This document shows positions 16,210 to 24,275 of a stretch of 37,419 bases of DNA, piece after piece. How positions within the stretch are numbered: the first letter of the stretch is position 1; each line of letters starts with the position of its first letter. A program made the translations under genes and the position numbers. Source of the stretch: REEB76 sp049698775 (GTDB lineage Bacteria; Pseudomonadota; Gammaproteobacteria; Natronospirales; REEB76); the NCBI GenBank assembly GCA_049698775.1, contig JBAVYM010000018.1:1-37419 (forward strand), read 5' to 3'. The notes beneath the pieces are model-generated. The model saw only the letters and a program-made list of their open reading frames with translations. It was not told the DNA's origin and made no database searches.

Positions 16210-18107
16210 CCGAGTTTCTGGGTCAAGCTCTTGAATTGTTCCTCGCCACACAGCGGATGCAATCCCGGCCACACGCTCATGAACGGAATCAGGGTGCTCA
16301 CGGCATGTTTTTGCACTGCGTCGTCGAGTACCTTGAGTGCTTGTTGCGGCTGCCCCAGGTGCATGTAGGCATCGGCGAGAAACACCACGGCGAACTTGTC
16401 GGGCGGTTGTAGAGCCGGCGTTTTCACGTACCAGTTGAAATAATCCACCAGCGCTTTCTGGCTGCCCGTGCGTACCCGTGCAATATCGGCGGGCACCGCG
16501 TGCGCGTACTGCATTTCCAGGACGGCCTGTTGAGCCGCTTGTGTGTAGCGGCCCTCGCCAAGCAAGGTCAGGAGCAGCACGTGACGCAACAGGGTGTTAT
16601 CCGGCATCAGGTTTATGCCGGTCTGGGAATATTGCTCGGCCTTGTCGTACTGACGGTCAATATAAAAAAGCACCGCGGAATTGGCGGAAATTCTGGTGGA
16701 CACCGGATCCAGACTCTGCGCCATGCCCATGGCTTGCTGCATGTCCTGGTTTTGCCCCATGACTGAAAAGTACGCGGCCTGGGCCTGCCAGGCCCAGGCA
16801 TTGCCCGGATTGTGGCGCAAGGCAGCTTGTATTTCCGGCTCGGCGGCCGCCGGGTTCCAATCATAAAACAAACTCAGCGAACCTTGTAAAAGATGCGCCT
16901 CGGAGGAGTTGTCGTTCAATTGCAACGCTTTCCCGACCAAGCCCTTGGCGAACTCGACTTGCTGACTGGTCATGTTGGTCAGAGCCATCAGCGCCTGCGC
17001 GGTACATGCATATGCGGCTGCGAATGTCGGATCCAGTGTCATCGCCTGACGGCAATAATCCCCAGCCTTGGCGGCATCCCCCTGCACCAGCAGATATCTT
17101 CCCAATTGATAAGCCAGGGCCGCATCCCGGTTGCCGGTAAATTCCAGCGGCTGGATGCTGGCATCCGGCGCGAGCAGTGACGCCACGCGGGTCGCGATCT
17201 GCGTGACGGTCTGTTGAAACGCGCTGTTCTGGTACTTGATGCCGAGATCGTATTCGTTGCCCCAGACATAGCGCTGATCCGCGGTTCGGATCAGCCGCGC
17301 GGATACGTGGATGAATTGCGGATTCTGGCTGATGGCGCCTTCCAGCACGTAACTCGCGCCCAGTTCCTGGCCGATGGCCTTTATGGTCTTGGCGCCGCCG
17401 GCATAGTGCATGGTGGACGTATCGGCGATGACTCCCAGCCGGTTGGGCGCGATCGGCCCCAGCAAATCAATCAACTCACTGGCAATGGACGCTCCCAAGA
17501 TCGTGTTCGAGGCATTCGCGGAAATATTCGTGAACGGCAGCACCGCAATCACCGGATGTTGCGGTGCCGGGCTGACCTGTGTGAAAAACTGCACCCGGTA
17601 TTTGAAATGGGCGACGGCCAGAATTCCGGCCGCAATCAGCAGCAGGACGATCACAATGGGCAGTACCAGCCAGTGTTTCTTGCGCTTTTCAGTGGCTGCA
17701 ATCGGTTGCACTGGCGCGGGCGATAGATCGGCGTGAGCAATCCGGGTGAACTTGCCATCCCCGTCCGTTACCGTCACCGGGAAAACAAACTTGTAGCCGC
17801 GCCGGGAAATGGTCTGGATATAACGCGTGCCGGTGGTGCCGTCATTGAGCGTGATCCGCAATTGCCGCATGCAGGCGCTAATGCCCTCCTCGAACTCCAC
17901 CACCGTCTTGCTGCCCCACAGGCAATTCCGTATCTCTTCCCTCGAAACGATGTTGCCAGCCTGGCCCAACAGCAACGCCAACAGCTTGGCCACTTGTGGG
18001 CGCAGCAAGGTGATTTTCTGACCGTCGCGCAGTTCACCGCTGCGTGGGTCAAACACAAACTCGCCAAACACGAATTTGGCGTGGGAAATGTCCGGGGCGA
18101 TATCCAT
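16182..18107 (-). CDS. CadC/ToxR-like membrane-anchored transcriptional regulator with TPR tail
   Basis: 641 residues. Residues about 10-110 form an OmpR-type winged helix (FVFDPRSGELRDG, LLRPQVAKLLALLL, VSREEIRNCLWG, YIQTISRRGYKFVFPV). A single membrane segment lies at about 145-167. The periplasmic part begins with a FlgO/TolB-N-like segment (PVIAVLPFTNISA, LGASYVLEGAIS) and continues with TPR-like helices to the C-terminus (AAAYACTAQALMAL, AWAWQAQAAYFSVMG, KFAVVFLADAYMHLGQPQQAL). This layout is a one-component sensor in which the DNA-binding domain is cytoplasmic and the sensor is external. No response-regulator receiver domain is present. The targets are unknown; the adjacent run of exported-protein genes is an obvious guess. 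An AT-rich stretch upstream (18205-18236) probably holds its promoter. Confidence 0.85.
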   Translation of the reverse strand: MDIAPDISHAKFVFGEFVFDPRSGELRDGQKITLLRPQVAKLLALLLGQAGNIVSREEIRNCLWGSKTVVEFEEGISACMRQLRITLNDGTTGTRYIQTISRRGYKFVFPVTVTDGDGKFTRIAHADLSPAPVQPIAATEKRKKHWLVLPIVIVLLLIAAGILAVAHFKYRVQFFTQVSPAPQHPVIAVLPFTNISANASNTILGASIASELIDLLGPIAPNRLGVIADTSTMHYAGGAKTIKAIGQELGASYVLEGAISQNPQFIHVSARLIRTADQRYVWGNEYDLGIKYQNSAFQQTVTQIATRVASLLAPDASIQPLEFTGNRDAALAYQLGRYLLVQGDAAKAGDYCRQAMTLDPTFAAAYACTAQALMALTNMTSQQVEFAKGLVGKALQLNDNSSEAHLLQGSLSLFYDWNPAAAEPEIQAALRHNPGNAWAWQAQAAYFSVMGQNQDMQQAMGMAQSLDPVSTRISANSAVLFYIDRQYDKAEQYSQTGINLMPDNTLLRHVLLLTLLGEGRYTQAAQQAVLEMQYAHAVPADIARVRTGSQKALVDYFNWYVKTPALQPPDKFAVVFLADAYMHLGQPQQALKVLDDAVQKHAVSTLIPFMSVWPGLHPLCGEEQFKSLTQKLGQPGCTLNR

Positions 18108-18442
18108 GACTTCTATGCCAGTATCCTACCCATTGGTCCACAAGCAAGGGCGAAATACCCCCGCACTATTTATAGCCGCAAGCGCCTGATTTCTGCGGAG
18201 TATCAGCAATAATTTATAAATGAATAATAAAAACTGCTGCTTCTGGCTGGTAGTGATTGCCAAGGATAGATGCTGTTTGAGCGGTGTCCCGGTGCGCAGC
18301 CAGTGTATCACGTGTGTGCGGATGCCCATAAAACACATGCGCGGCCTCGGTTGTCACCTATTATGAAGATATGGGACCTGGATTCTTTGCTCGGACCTGA
18401 TTGCCTGCTCCCATAAACACAGAGGTTTTCAGACCGCTATCA
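18108..18442. other. Intergenic region with AT-rich promoter zone
   Basis: No gene is supported here. An AT-rich block (18205-18236, with TTTATAAAT and repeated AAT/TAA) interrupts otherwise GC-rich DNA and lies about 100 bases upstream of the CadC-like gene. It is the likely promoter and possible silencer/activator binding zone. No clean -35/-10 pair could be chosen. The remaining bases show no recognised feature. Confidence 0.4.
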
Positions 18443-18603
18443 GGCAGGTATTTCCTGCCAGTGGAGTCACTGGATAAGGCGGTGAACCAGGCTTGGGTAC
18501 CGGGCGGTTCACAAGGAATGCTGCCGGTACGGATGCCGCGCAGCGCGATTTTGTGTAAATTGGACGGCCACGGGGATTCAAGCCGGCGGAAAACCGGCGT
18601 GGC
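18443..18603 (+). other. Structured leader upstream of the methyltransferase-like gene
   Basis: Several inverted repeats are packed in 160 bases: GGCAGG-N5-CCTGCC (18443-18459), CCAGTG-GAGT-CACTGG (18458-18473), GTGAACC-N16-GGTTCAC (about 18484-18513), and GCCAC...GCCGG-CGGAAAA-CCGGCGTGGC (18567-18603, with a ten-base bulge). A GTACCGG/CCGGTAC pair could compete with the third. The last helix ends ten bases before the AAGGAG of the next gene. This may be a regulatory leader or simply palindromic repeat debris. It matches no riboswitch I recognise. Confidence 0.35.
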
Positions 18604-18627
18604 ACCAGATTCACAAGGAGAATTTTC

Positions 18628-19113
18628 ATGTCTGAAAATGTCATCCAACACGACGTGTCCGGTGTCCGTTTTCCACCACCGCTTTATTACCTCATCGGCC
18701 TGCTCGTGGGTTTCGGCATTTACCTGCTGTTCCCGGTGAAACTTGCAAAGCCTTCGCATGGCCTGATTGTGCATGTGCTCGGCGCAATCTGGATTCTGCT
18801 CGGTTTGCTGCTGTTCATCTGGGCGCTGCTCACGTTTCGCCGCGTCGGCACTAGTCCGATTCCACATGTACCGACTGCCGTCCTGACTCCCGACGGACCC
18901 TACCGTATGACGCGCAATCCCATGTATCTGGCCATGGCACTGATCAGCGTCGGCATCGGCCTGGCGGTGAATATGCTCTGGCCGCTGTTATCGGTACCGG
19001 TGACGCTGGTGCTCATAGACCGGCTGGTAATCACGAAGGAAGAACGCTATCTGGAAACAAAATTCGGCGACACGTACCGGCAATATACCAGCCGCGTGCG
19101 GCGCTGGATTTGA
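18628..19113 (+). CDS. Isoprenylcysteine carboxyl methyltransferase-like (ICMT/PEMT) membrane protein
   Basis: 161 residues with a good AAGGAG site nine bases upstream. About four hydrophobic segments are predicted. The C-terminal half carries the family signature GPYRMTRNPMYLAM and the closing EERYLETKFGDTYRQYTSRVRRW, both typical of the ICMT/phospholipid methyltransferase superfamily, which binds S-adenosylmethionine in this region. Bacterial members methylate unknown small or lipid substrates, so no specific reaction is given. Its stop codon is immediately followed by the ATG of the GNAT gene (TGAATG), implying coupled translation. Confidence 0.85.
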   Translation: MSENVIQHDVSGVRFPPPLYYLIGLLVGFGIYLLFPVKLAKPSHGLIVHVLGAIWILLGLLLFIWALLTFRRVGTSPIPHVPTAVLTPDGPYRMTRNPMYLAMALISVGIGLAVNMLWPLLSVPVTLVLIDRLVITKEERYLETKFGDTYRQYTSRVRRWI

Positions 19114-19647
19114 ATGTCATTTCAAATTGAAACCCCGCGCCTGCGTGTGCGGCCCTGGCGAGCCAACGACCGGCCGGTGTTCGAGCGTTTCGTGGCGGAC
19201 GCCGAAATGATGCGTTACATCAACGGCGGCCGCGGCTGGGATACAGGCCGCATTGACGCCTGGCTCGCGCGCCAAACGCACAATCTGGCCAGGCACGGCT
19301 GTTGCATGGGCGCGGTAGTGCTCAAGGAAACCAGCGCAGTCGCCGGCGTGGGCGGCATCCAGCCGCTGGAAAAAACCGGTGTCTTCGAAATCGGCTGGTG
19401 GATATGGAAGGATTACTGGAACCGCGGACTTGCCACGGAAATGGCATGGGGATTTGTCGGACACGCTTTTGGTGTCATGAAACTGCCACAGGTCGTCGCC
19501 ATCGTGGACCCGCCCAACCTCGCCTCGATCCGCGTGGCCGAAAAACTCGGCATGCAATACTGCGGCATCCGCAACGCCCACGACCTGGCCGAACGTCACC
19601 CGGATATGGAAGTGGCCTATTACCTGCTGGAACGGGGTCCGGCGTGA
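19114..19647 (+). CDS. GNAT-family N-acetyltransferase (RimJ/RimL-like)
   Basis: 177 residues. The start METs directly after the stop of the methyltransferase-like gene. TPRLRVRPWRANDRPVFERF at the N-terminus, GVFEIGWWIWKDYWNRGLATEM (the acetyl-CoA-binding R/Q-x-x-G-x-G/A loop appears as NRGLAT) and DPPNLASIRVAEKLGMQY near the end are the standard marks of the acetyltransf_3 (RimJ/RimL) group. These enzymes acetylate protein N-termini, ribosomal proteins, antibiotics or small amines. The acceptor here is unknown. The gene stops at 19647, with the minus-strand stop of the methyltransferase stump beginning at the next base. Confidence 0.88.
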   Translation: MSFQIETPRLRVRPWRANDRPVFERFVADAEMMRYINGGRGWDTGRIDAWLARQTHNLARHGCCMGAVVLKETSAVAGVGGIQPLEKTGVFEIGWWIWKDYWNRGLATEMAWGFVGHAFGVMKLPQVVAIVDPPNLASIRVAEKLGMQYCGIRNAHDLAERHPDMEVAYYLLERGPA

Positions 19648-19980
19648 TTATTTTTTGCGCGCTGTGATCAGACGTGACGGGAAAATCAGGCGATCCGCGA
19701 CGAGTTCAAAGCCGGCTTGGCCGAGTGACGCCGCAATGTCACGCTGGTGCCAGGCTCGCACATAAGGCTCGAATACAAAGCGCGCCAGGGTACGGAAATA
19801 CAATCCGCGCCAACCGTACTTGCGCAACATGGTCCAGGAACTTCCGTGATACTGCTCTGTCGCGGGTTCGAGGATGGCCAAGCGTCCGCCCGGTTTCAGC
19901 AGCCGGTTGAATTCCAGGAACGCCGAAGACCCCGGAATCCCCTGCTGTTCCGCTGTCGGTGTCACCCTCTGAGTACCCAT
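19648..19980 (-). pseudogene. C-terminal stump of a class I SAM-dependent methyltransferase
   Basis: 110 residues from ATG 19980. FLEFNRLLKPGGRLAILEP is the post-motif II/III strand-turn of class I methyltransferases. The remainder (RDIAASLGQAGFELVADRL) is the usual C-terminal helix-strand. The nucleotide-binding motif I (Gly-rich loop) and the N-terminal half are absent, and the first 20 residues show no resemblance to the family. No matching N-terminal part was found in the 90 bases upstream. It is best read as a decayed gene. A stand-alone function is unlikely because the cofactor site is missing. Confidence 0.6.
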
Positions 19981-20068
19981 CTTCGAAAAATCTTTATTGG
20001 AATTCAGCCAACCCCGGTGCTCTATAGATTACAAGATTCGGATGGCGGCTCAAGCCCCGCCTCGGTCA

Positions 20069-22348
20069 TCAACCCGGAACCATTGTTTTTGCGGCCTCCA
20101 GAATTTCTTCCTCGCTCACCAATACCAGATTCGCCGCCGCTGCGAGGGGTATAAAGGAATCCTTGCCGGTCACACGCTTCTTGAGGATGCCGCGATCCGC
20201 GTGTTCCTCGATGGCGGTGAAAATTTCCTCCGAGATGCCGCCGGTCTGGCGGCCTTCGTCCGCCACCAGCACTTTGCCAATTTCCTTGGCATGCTTGGCG
20301 ATCAGTTCGCCGTTGAGCGGCTTGAGCCAGCGCAAGTCCAGCACACGCGCTTTCTTGCCGGTTTGCTGCTCGAGTTTCCGTGCCGCGCGCAGTGACATGG
20401 GCACGCCGTTGCCGAAGGTCACAATCAGCAAGTCCTTCGCGTTCGGGTTATAGACGCGCGCTTCGCCGAGCGGCACGGCGCGGTCCGGCGCCGGATACTC
20501 GAACAGCCACTGGTTGTCCTTGGGCTCGTACAAATCCTTGGCCATGTAGAGCGCGATGGGTTCCAGAAATACCACTACACGCCCGTCTATTTTCGCAAGT
20601 GCTGCGCAACTGCGCAGCATCATGGCGGCATCATCGCCGCGCGATGGACAGGCCACCACGATGCCGGGAATGTCGCGCAGCGCGGTGAAGCTGTTGTCGT
20701 TGTGGAAATGACCGCCAAAACCCTTCTGGTAACCGAGCGCTGCAATGCGCACCACCATGCCGTTCTCATACTGCGCGTTGGAAAAGAATTGCAACGACGC
20801 GGCCTCGCCGCGGATCTGGTCGCAGGCATTGTGGAAATACGCGAGGTACTGGATTTCCGGGAACGGCAGCAGGCCCATGCAGGCCGCTCCCTGGGCCATG
20901 CCGAGGATGGTCTGCTCGTCCAACAAGGTATTGAACACACGCTGGCCTTTGAAGGTCTTGTACAAACCGGAGGTGACGGTATAGACGCCACCTTTCTGCG
21001 CCACGTCCTCGCCAAATATCGTCATCTCCGGATACTTGGCCATCAGATCGAACAACGCGCGGTTGATCTGGATGGACAGATGCCGCGGCGGCTGTTTTTC
21101 CGGCAGCGCATCCTCGCTGCCAAACGCGGCGATACGTACCTCCTTTGATGGTGTGCGCATCGCTTCCTTATTCACTTGGTCGGGATGATACGGCGCGAGC
21201 GGCGCCATCACCTGTTCTGCCGTGGTCAGCTTGGGTCGTTTCGCCGCTTTCTCGGCCGTCGCGTGCACGCGCGCGCGTGCACTTTCATAAACATTGAGCA
21301 ATTCGGTCGGTGTGCAGATTCCATTTTCCAGAGCGATGCGTGCCGACACCAGCAGCGGATCGCCGGCTTCAGTGGCCTCCAGTTCCCCGACGGTTTTGTA
21401 TTCGGATTCCGCGTCCGTGCCCGCATGGCCCAAGAGGCGTACCATCTTGAGATGCAGAAACACCGGATGGTGTGCCTTGCGGCAAAACTCGACCGCTTGC
21501 TGCGCTTTCGTCCAGGTATCCACCACATCGGTGCCGTTAGCGGCAATATATTCCAGCCCCACGCGGTCACTGTAATTCGCAGCGATCCAGCCTGACGGCG
21601 TCTTCACGGAAATACCGATAGCGTTGTCCTCGCACACGAACAGGATCGGACAGGGCAGTTTCTGGAACGCGGTCCACTGCGCCGCGTTGATGGCGCCGAG
21701 CGCCGTCGAATGGTTCGCGCTGGCATCGCCGAAACTGCACACCACGATGCTGTCTTCCGGAATTGGCAGCTTCGCGCCGATGCGTTTGGCCTGGCCGATG
21801 GCGACAGCCGTGCCCACGGCTTTCGGCAAATGGCTGGCGATCGTGGATGTCTGCGGCGGCACCCACAGCGGTGCGCTGCCCCAGACCTTGTGGCGGCCGC
21901 CTGAGATCGGGTCTTCGCTGGAGGCGGCAAGCGAGAGCGCCGTGTCGTACACCATGTCAATGCCGAGCTTGCGCGCGCGCTCCTGCATGAATGCGCCGCT
22001 GCGGTAGTGCAGGAAGGCGATGTCGGTGTAGCGCGTGACGCGGCCGACCGCAGCATTGCCCTCGTGGCCGGAACTGCCGATGGTATAGAAGCCCTCGTTG
22101 CGCGCGCGCATGGCGCGTGCCTCCAGGTCCAGATGCCGCGACAGCATCTGCGACTCGAACAGTTCTCTGAAATCTCTAATTGTGAGCGCGACACCAGCAC
22201 GGACCGATTCACCATCGGCAGGTTTGTTTGTCGTGGTTGCGCTCCAGTTTTTTGCAAAATGAATGAAATTATTGTCAACGATTTCCGCGCGGTTGATGCT
22301 GCGTGTAGCGGCGCGGGCAAAGCCTGCGGAGTTGGCTGGTGTACTCAT
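20069..22348 (-). CDS. Fused E1 alpha-beta thiamine-diphosphate 2-oxoacid dehydrogenase (branched-chain type)
   Basis: 759 residues from ATG 22348. The first half is E1 alpha: GSSGHEGNAAVG, then the thiamine-diphosphate motif GDASANHSTALGAIN...CEDNAIGIS (GDA where many enzymes have GDG). The second half is E1 beta: TIFGEDVAQKGGVYTVT, FNTLLDEQTILGMAQGAA, PEIQYLAYFHNACDQIRGEA and LRWLKPLNGELI. The enzyme decarboxylates a branched-chain or related 2-oxoacid and transfers the acyl group to lipoyl-E2. No E2 or E3 gene is in the window. Fusion of the two chains is known for a subgroup of bacterial enzymes. The start has no strong ribosome site. The gene begins 28 bases after the GST gene and is probably in the same operon. 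Confidence 0.85.
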   Translation of the reverse strand: MSTPANSAGFARAATRSINRAEIVDNNFIHFAKNWSATTTNKPADGESVRAGVALTIRDFRELFESQMLSRHLDLEARAMRARNEGFYTIGSSGHEGNAAVGRVTRYTDIAFLHYRSGAFMQERARKLGIDMVYDTALSLAASSEDPISGGRHKVWGSAPLWVPPQTSTIASHLPKAVGTAVAIGQAKRIGAKLPIPEDSIVVCSFGDASANHSTALGAINAAQWTAFQKLPCPILFVCEDNAIGISVKTPSGWIAANYSDRVGLEYIAANGTDVVDTWTKAQQAVEFCRKAHHPVFLHLKMVRLLGHAGTDAESEYKTVGELEATEAGDPLLVSARIALENGICTPTELLNVYESARARVHATAEKAAKRPKLTTAEQVMAPLAPYHPDQVNKEAMRTPSKEVRIAAFGSEDALPEKQPPRHLSIQINRALFDLMAKYPEMTIFGEDVAQKGGVYTVTSGLYKTFKGQRVFNTLLDEQTILGMAQGAACMGLLPFPEIQYLAYFHNACDQIRGEAASLQFFSNAQYENGMVVRIAALGYQKGFGGHFHNDNSFTALRDIPGIVVACPSRGDDAAMMLRSCAALAKIDGRVVVFLEPIALYMAKDLYEPKDNQWLFEYPAPDRAVPLGEARVYNPNAKDLLIVTFGNGVPMSLRAARKLEQQTGKKARVLDLRWLKPLNGELIAKHAKEIGKVLVADEGRQTGGISEEIFTAIEEHADRGILKKRVTGKDSFIPLAAAANLVLVSEEEILEAAKTMVPG

Positions 22349-22376
22349 GTGACGCTGTCGAGGCTCTATATAAATA

Positions 22377-22985
22377 CTATATCGCGACAAAGTGCGGCTG
22401 GCTCCGCACCCTGTCCAGCCAATTGCGAAGCTCCGGATAAGGGGACAGATCGAAACCGCCATCCGCGGCGCAATGCGTATAGGCGAACAATGCAATATCC
22501 GCAACGCTGTAGTTTATTCCCGCAAAAAACGGCTGTTGCTGCAGATGACCTTCCATGACGCCCAGCGCCTGATAACCCCGTTCCCTGAGACGCGGCAATT
22601 CGGACTCTCGGGGGTTGCCGGCGGGCAGATACTTCAAGATGAAGCGCGCTACTGCCACATATGGCTCGTGGCTGTATTGCTCAAAGAACATCCACTGTAA
22701 CGCCTGCGCACGTTGCCAGCGGTCACCGGGCCAGAGCCGGCCTCCTTCCGCCAGATAAACAAGGATTGCATTTGACTCCGCTAGAAATTTCCCGGATGCG
22801 GTTTCCAACAGCGGGACCTTGCCGTTGGCGTTCTTCGCCAGGAATTCAGGCGTGCGAGTTTCACCGCTGGCACTGTTGATCTCGACCCACCGGTAGGGAA
22901 GACCCAACTGTTCTAGGGTCAGGCGAACCTTGTAACAGTTGCCTGAGGAACGCATGCCGTAAACGGTGTAAGCAGGAACGTTCAT
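22377..22985 (-). CDS. Glutathione S-transferase
   Basis: 202 residues from ATG 22985; the longer frame upstream overlaps the acyl-CoA dehydrogenase gene and is not needed. The thioredoxin-like N-terminus has YGMRSSGNCYKVRLTLEQLG (Ser/Cys near the glutathione thiol) and NGKVPLLETASGKFLAESNAI, where V-P and the E-S pair bind glutathione. The helical C-terminal domain includes FFAGINYSVADIALFAYTH with the conserved N-capping S/T-x-x-D. It conjugates or isomerises substrates with glutathione in the cytoplasm; the substrate is unknown. It lies 29 bases after the glutaryl-CoA dehydrogenase gene and upstream of the fused E1 gene. Confidence 0.88.
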   Translation of the reverse strand: MNVPAYTVYGMRSSGNCYKVRLTLEQLGLPYRWVEINSASGETRTPEFLAKNANGKVPLLETASGKFLAESNAILVYLAEGGRLWPGDRWQRAQALQWMFFEQYSHEPYVAVARFILKYLPAGNPRESELPRLRERGYQALGVMEGHLQQQPFFAGINYSVADIALFAYTHCAADGGFDLSPYPELRNWLDRVRSQPHFVAI

Positions 22986-23014
22986 TTCAATACTCGGCTG
23001 CCTGCCCCGCCATA

Positions 23015-24178
23015 CTAAAAGGCATTCACGCCCGTCAGTTCTTTCCCGATCACCAACTGATGCACGCTCTCGGTGCCTTCGTAGGTGATGACGGATTCCA
23101 GATTGAGTGCATGGCGGATGGGACAGAATTCGGTGGTGATGCCGGCGCCGCCCAGAAGATCGCGGGCATCGCGGGCAATGTCGAGTGCCATGCGCACGTT
23201 GTTCCACTTGGCGAGCGATACCTGCGCCGGCTGCATCTCGCCCTTGTCCTTGAGCCGCCCGAGTTGCAGCGCCAGCAATTGTGCGCCGGTGATCTTGCGT
23301 GCCATCTCCGCCATGCGCAGCTGTATCAACTGGTTGTGGTTCAGCGGGCGGTTAAAAAGTTCGCGCGTTTTGGTGTACTCCAGTACCTCCTTGAGGCACG
23401 CTTGCGCCGCGCCGATGGCGCCCCAGGCGATGCCATAGCGCGCCTGCGTCAGACAGGATAGCGGGCCTTTCAGCCCCTTCACCTTCGGCAGCACGTTGGC
23501 CTCCGGCACGTGCACGTTGTCGAAATACAGCGCCGAAGTGACGGACGCGCGCAGTGACATCTTGTGGTGTACTTCCGGCGCGTCGAAACCCTGCATGCCC
23601 TTCTCGACCAGAAAACCGCGGATGCCGTCGTCGGTGTTGGCCCAGGCCACTACCACGTCCGCGATGCTGCCATTGGTAATCCACATCTTGGCGCCGTTCA
23701 GCACCCAGTCGCCACCTTTCTTTTTAGCAACTGTCTTCATGTTCGAGGGGTCGGAGCCGCCGTGCGGCTCGGTCAAACCGAAACAGCCAATGGCCGTGCC
23801 TTTCGCCATGGCCGGCAGCCAGCGGCGTTTCTGCTCCTCGGAACCATAGGTAAGAATCGGGTACATCACCAACGACGATTGCACTGAGACGAAGCTGCGC
23901 AGGCCGGAATCGCCGCGCTCCAGTTCCTGGCAGATGAGCCCGTAAGCGACGCTGTTCAGTCCAGCGCAGTCGTAGCCATGGATGGAACTGCCCAACAGCC
24001 CCAGCGAGGCGATCTCGGGAATCAGCTCGTTCGGAAAGCGCGCGTCTTCGAAGGCTTTGCCGATGATGGGCAGCACCTTCTCGTCCACAAAGCGCGCCAC
24101 GCTGTCCTGCACCAAACGTTCTTCTTCGCTCAACAGGTCGCGGGTGTTATAAAAATCCAGGGGATTGAGGGATTCCAC
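23015..24178 (-). CDS. gcdH: Glutaryl-CoA dehydrogenase-type acyl-CoA dehydrogenase
   Basis: 387 residues from GTG 24178, chosen because GGAGA lies six to seven bases upstream. The frame extends to a TTG at 24199 without a ribosome site. Markers of the glutaryl-CoA branch are LICQELERGDSGLRSFVSVQSSL (with the Arg-Ser pair near the substrate gamma-carboxylate), GCFGLTEPHGGSDPSNM for FAD binding and YEGTESVHQLVIG, in which the Glu of YEGT is the catalytic base. The enzyme oxidises and decarboxylates glutaryl-CoA to crotonyl-CoA in lysine and tryptophan breakdown, passing electrons to ETF. No CoA-transferase or regulator is adjacent. The 76 bases upstream separate it from the reductase gene and might hold a promoter. 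Confidence 0.8.
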   Translation of the reverse strand: MESLNPLDFYNTRDLLSEEERLVQDSVARFVDEKVLPIIGKAFEDARFPNELIPEIASLGLLGSSIHGYDCAGLNSVAYGLICQELERGDSGLRSFVSVQSSLVMYPILTYGSEEQKRRWLPAMAKGTAIGCFGLTEPHGGSDPSNMKTVAKKKGGDWVLNGAKMWITNGSIADVVVAWANTDDGIRGFLVEKGMQGFDAPEVHHKMSLRASVTSALYFDNVHVPEANVLPKVKGLKGPLSCLTQARYGIAWGAIGAAQACLKEVLEYTKTRELFNRPLNHNQLIQLRMAEMARKITGAQLLALQLGRLKDKGEMQPAQVSLAKWNNVRMALDIARDARDLLGGAGITTEFCPIRHALNLESVITYEGTESVHQLVIGKELTGVNAF

Positions 24179-24275
24179 AGAGATCTCCGGCGTGGCCAAG
24201 CCAGTATCGGGAACGGGGTTTTGTTACACGGACGGCAAAAACGGGCGCTTATGATACCCGAAGGGCTGATGGGAT

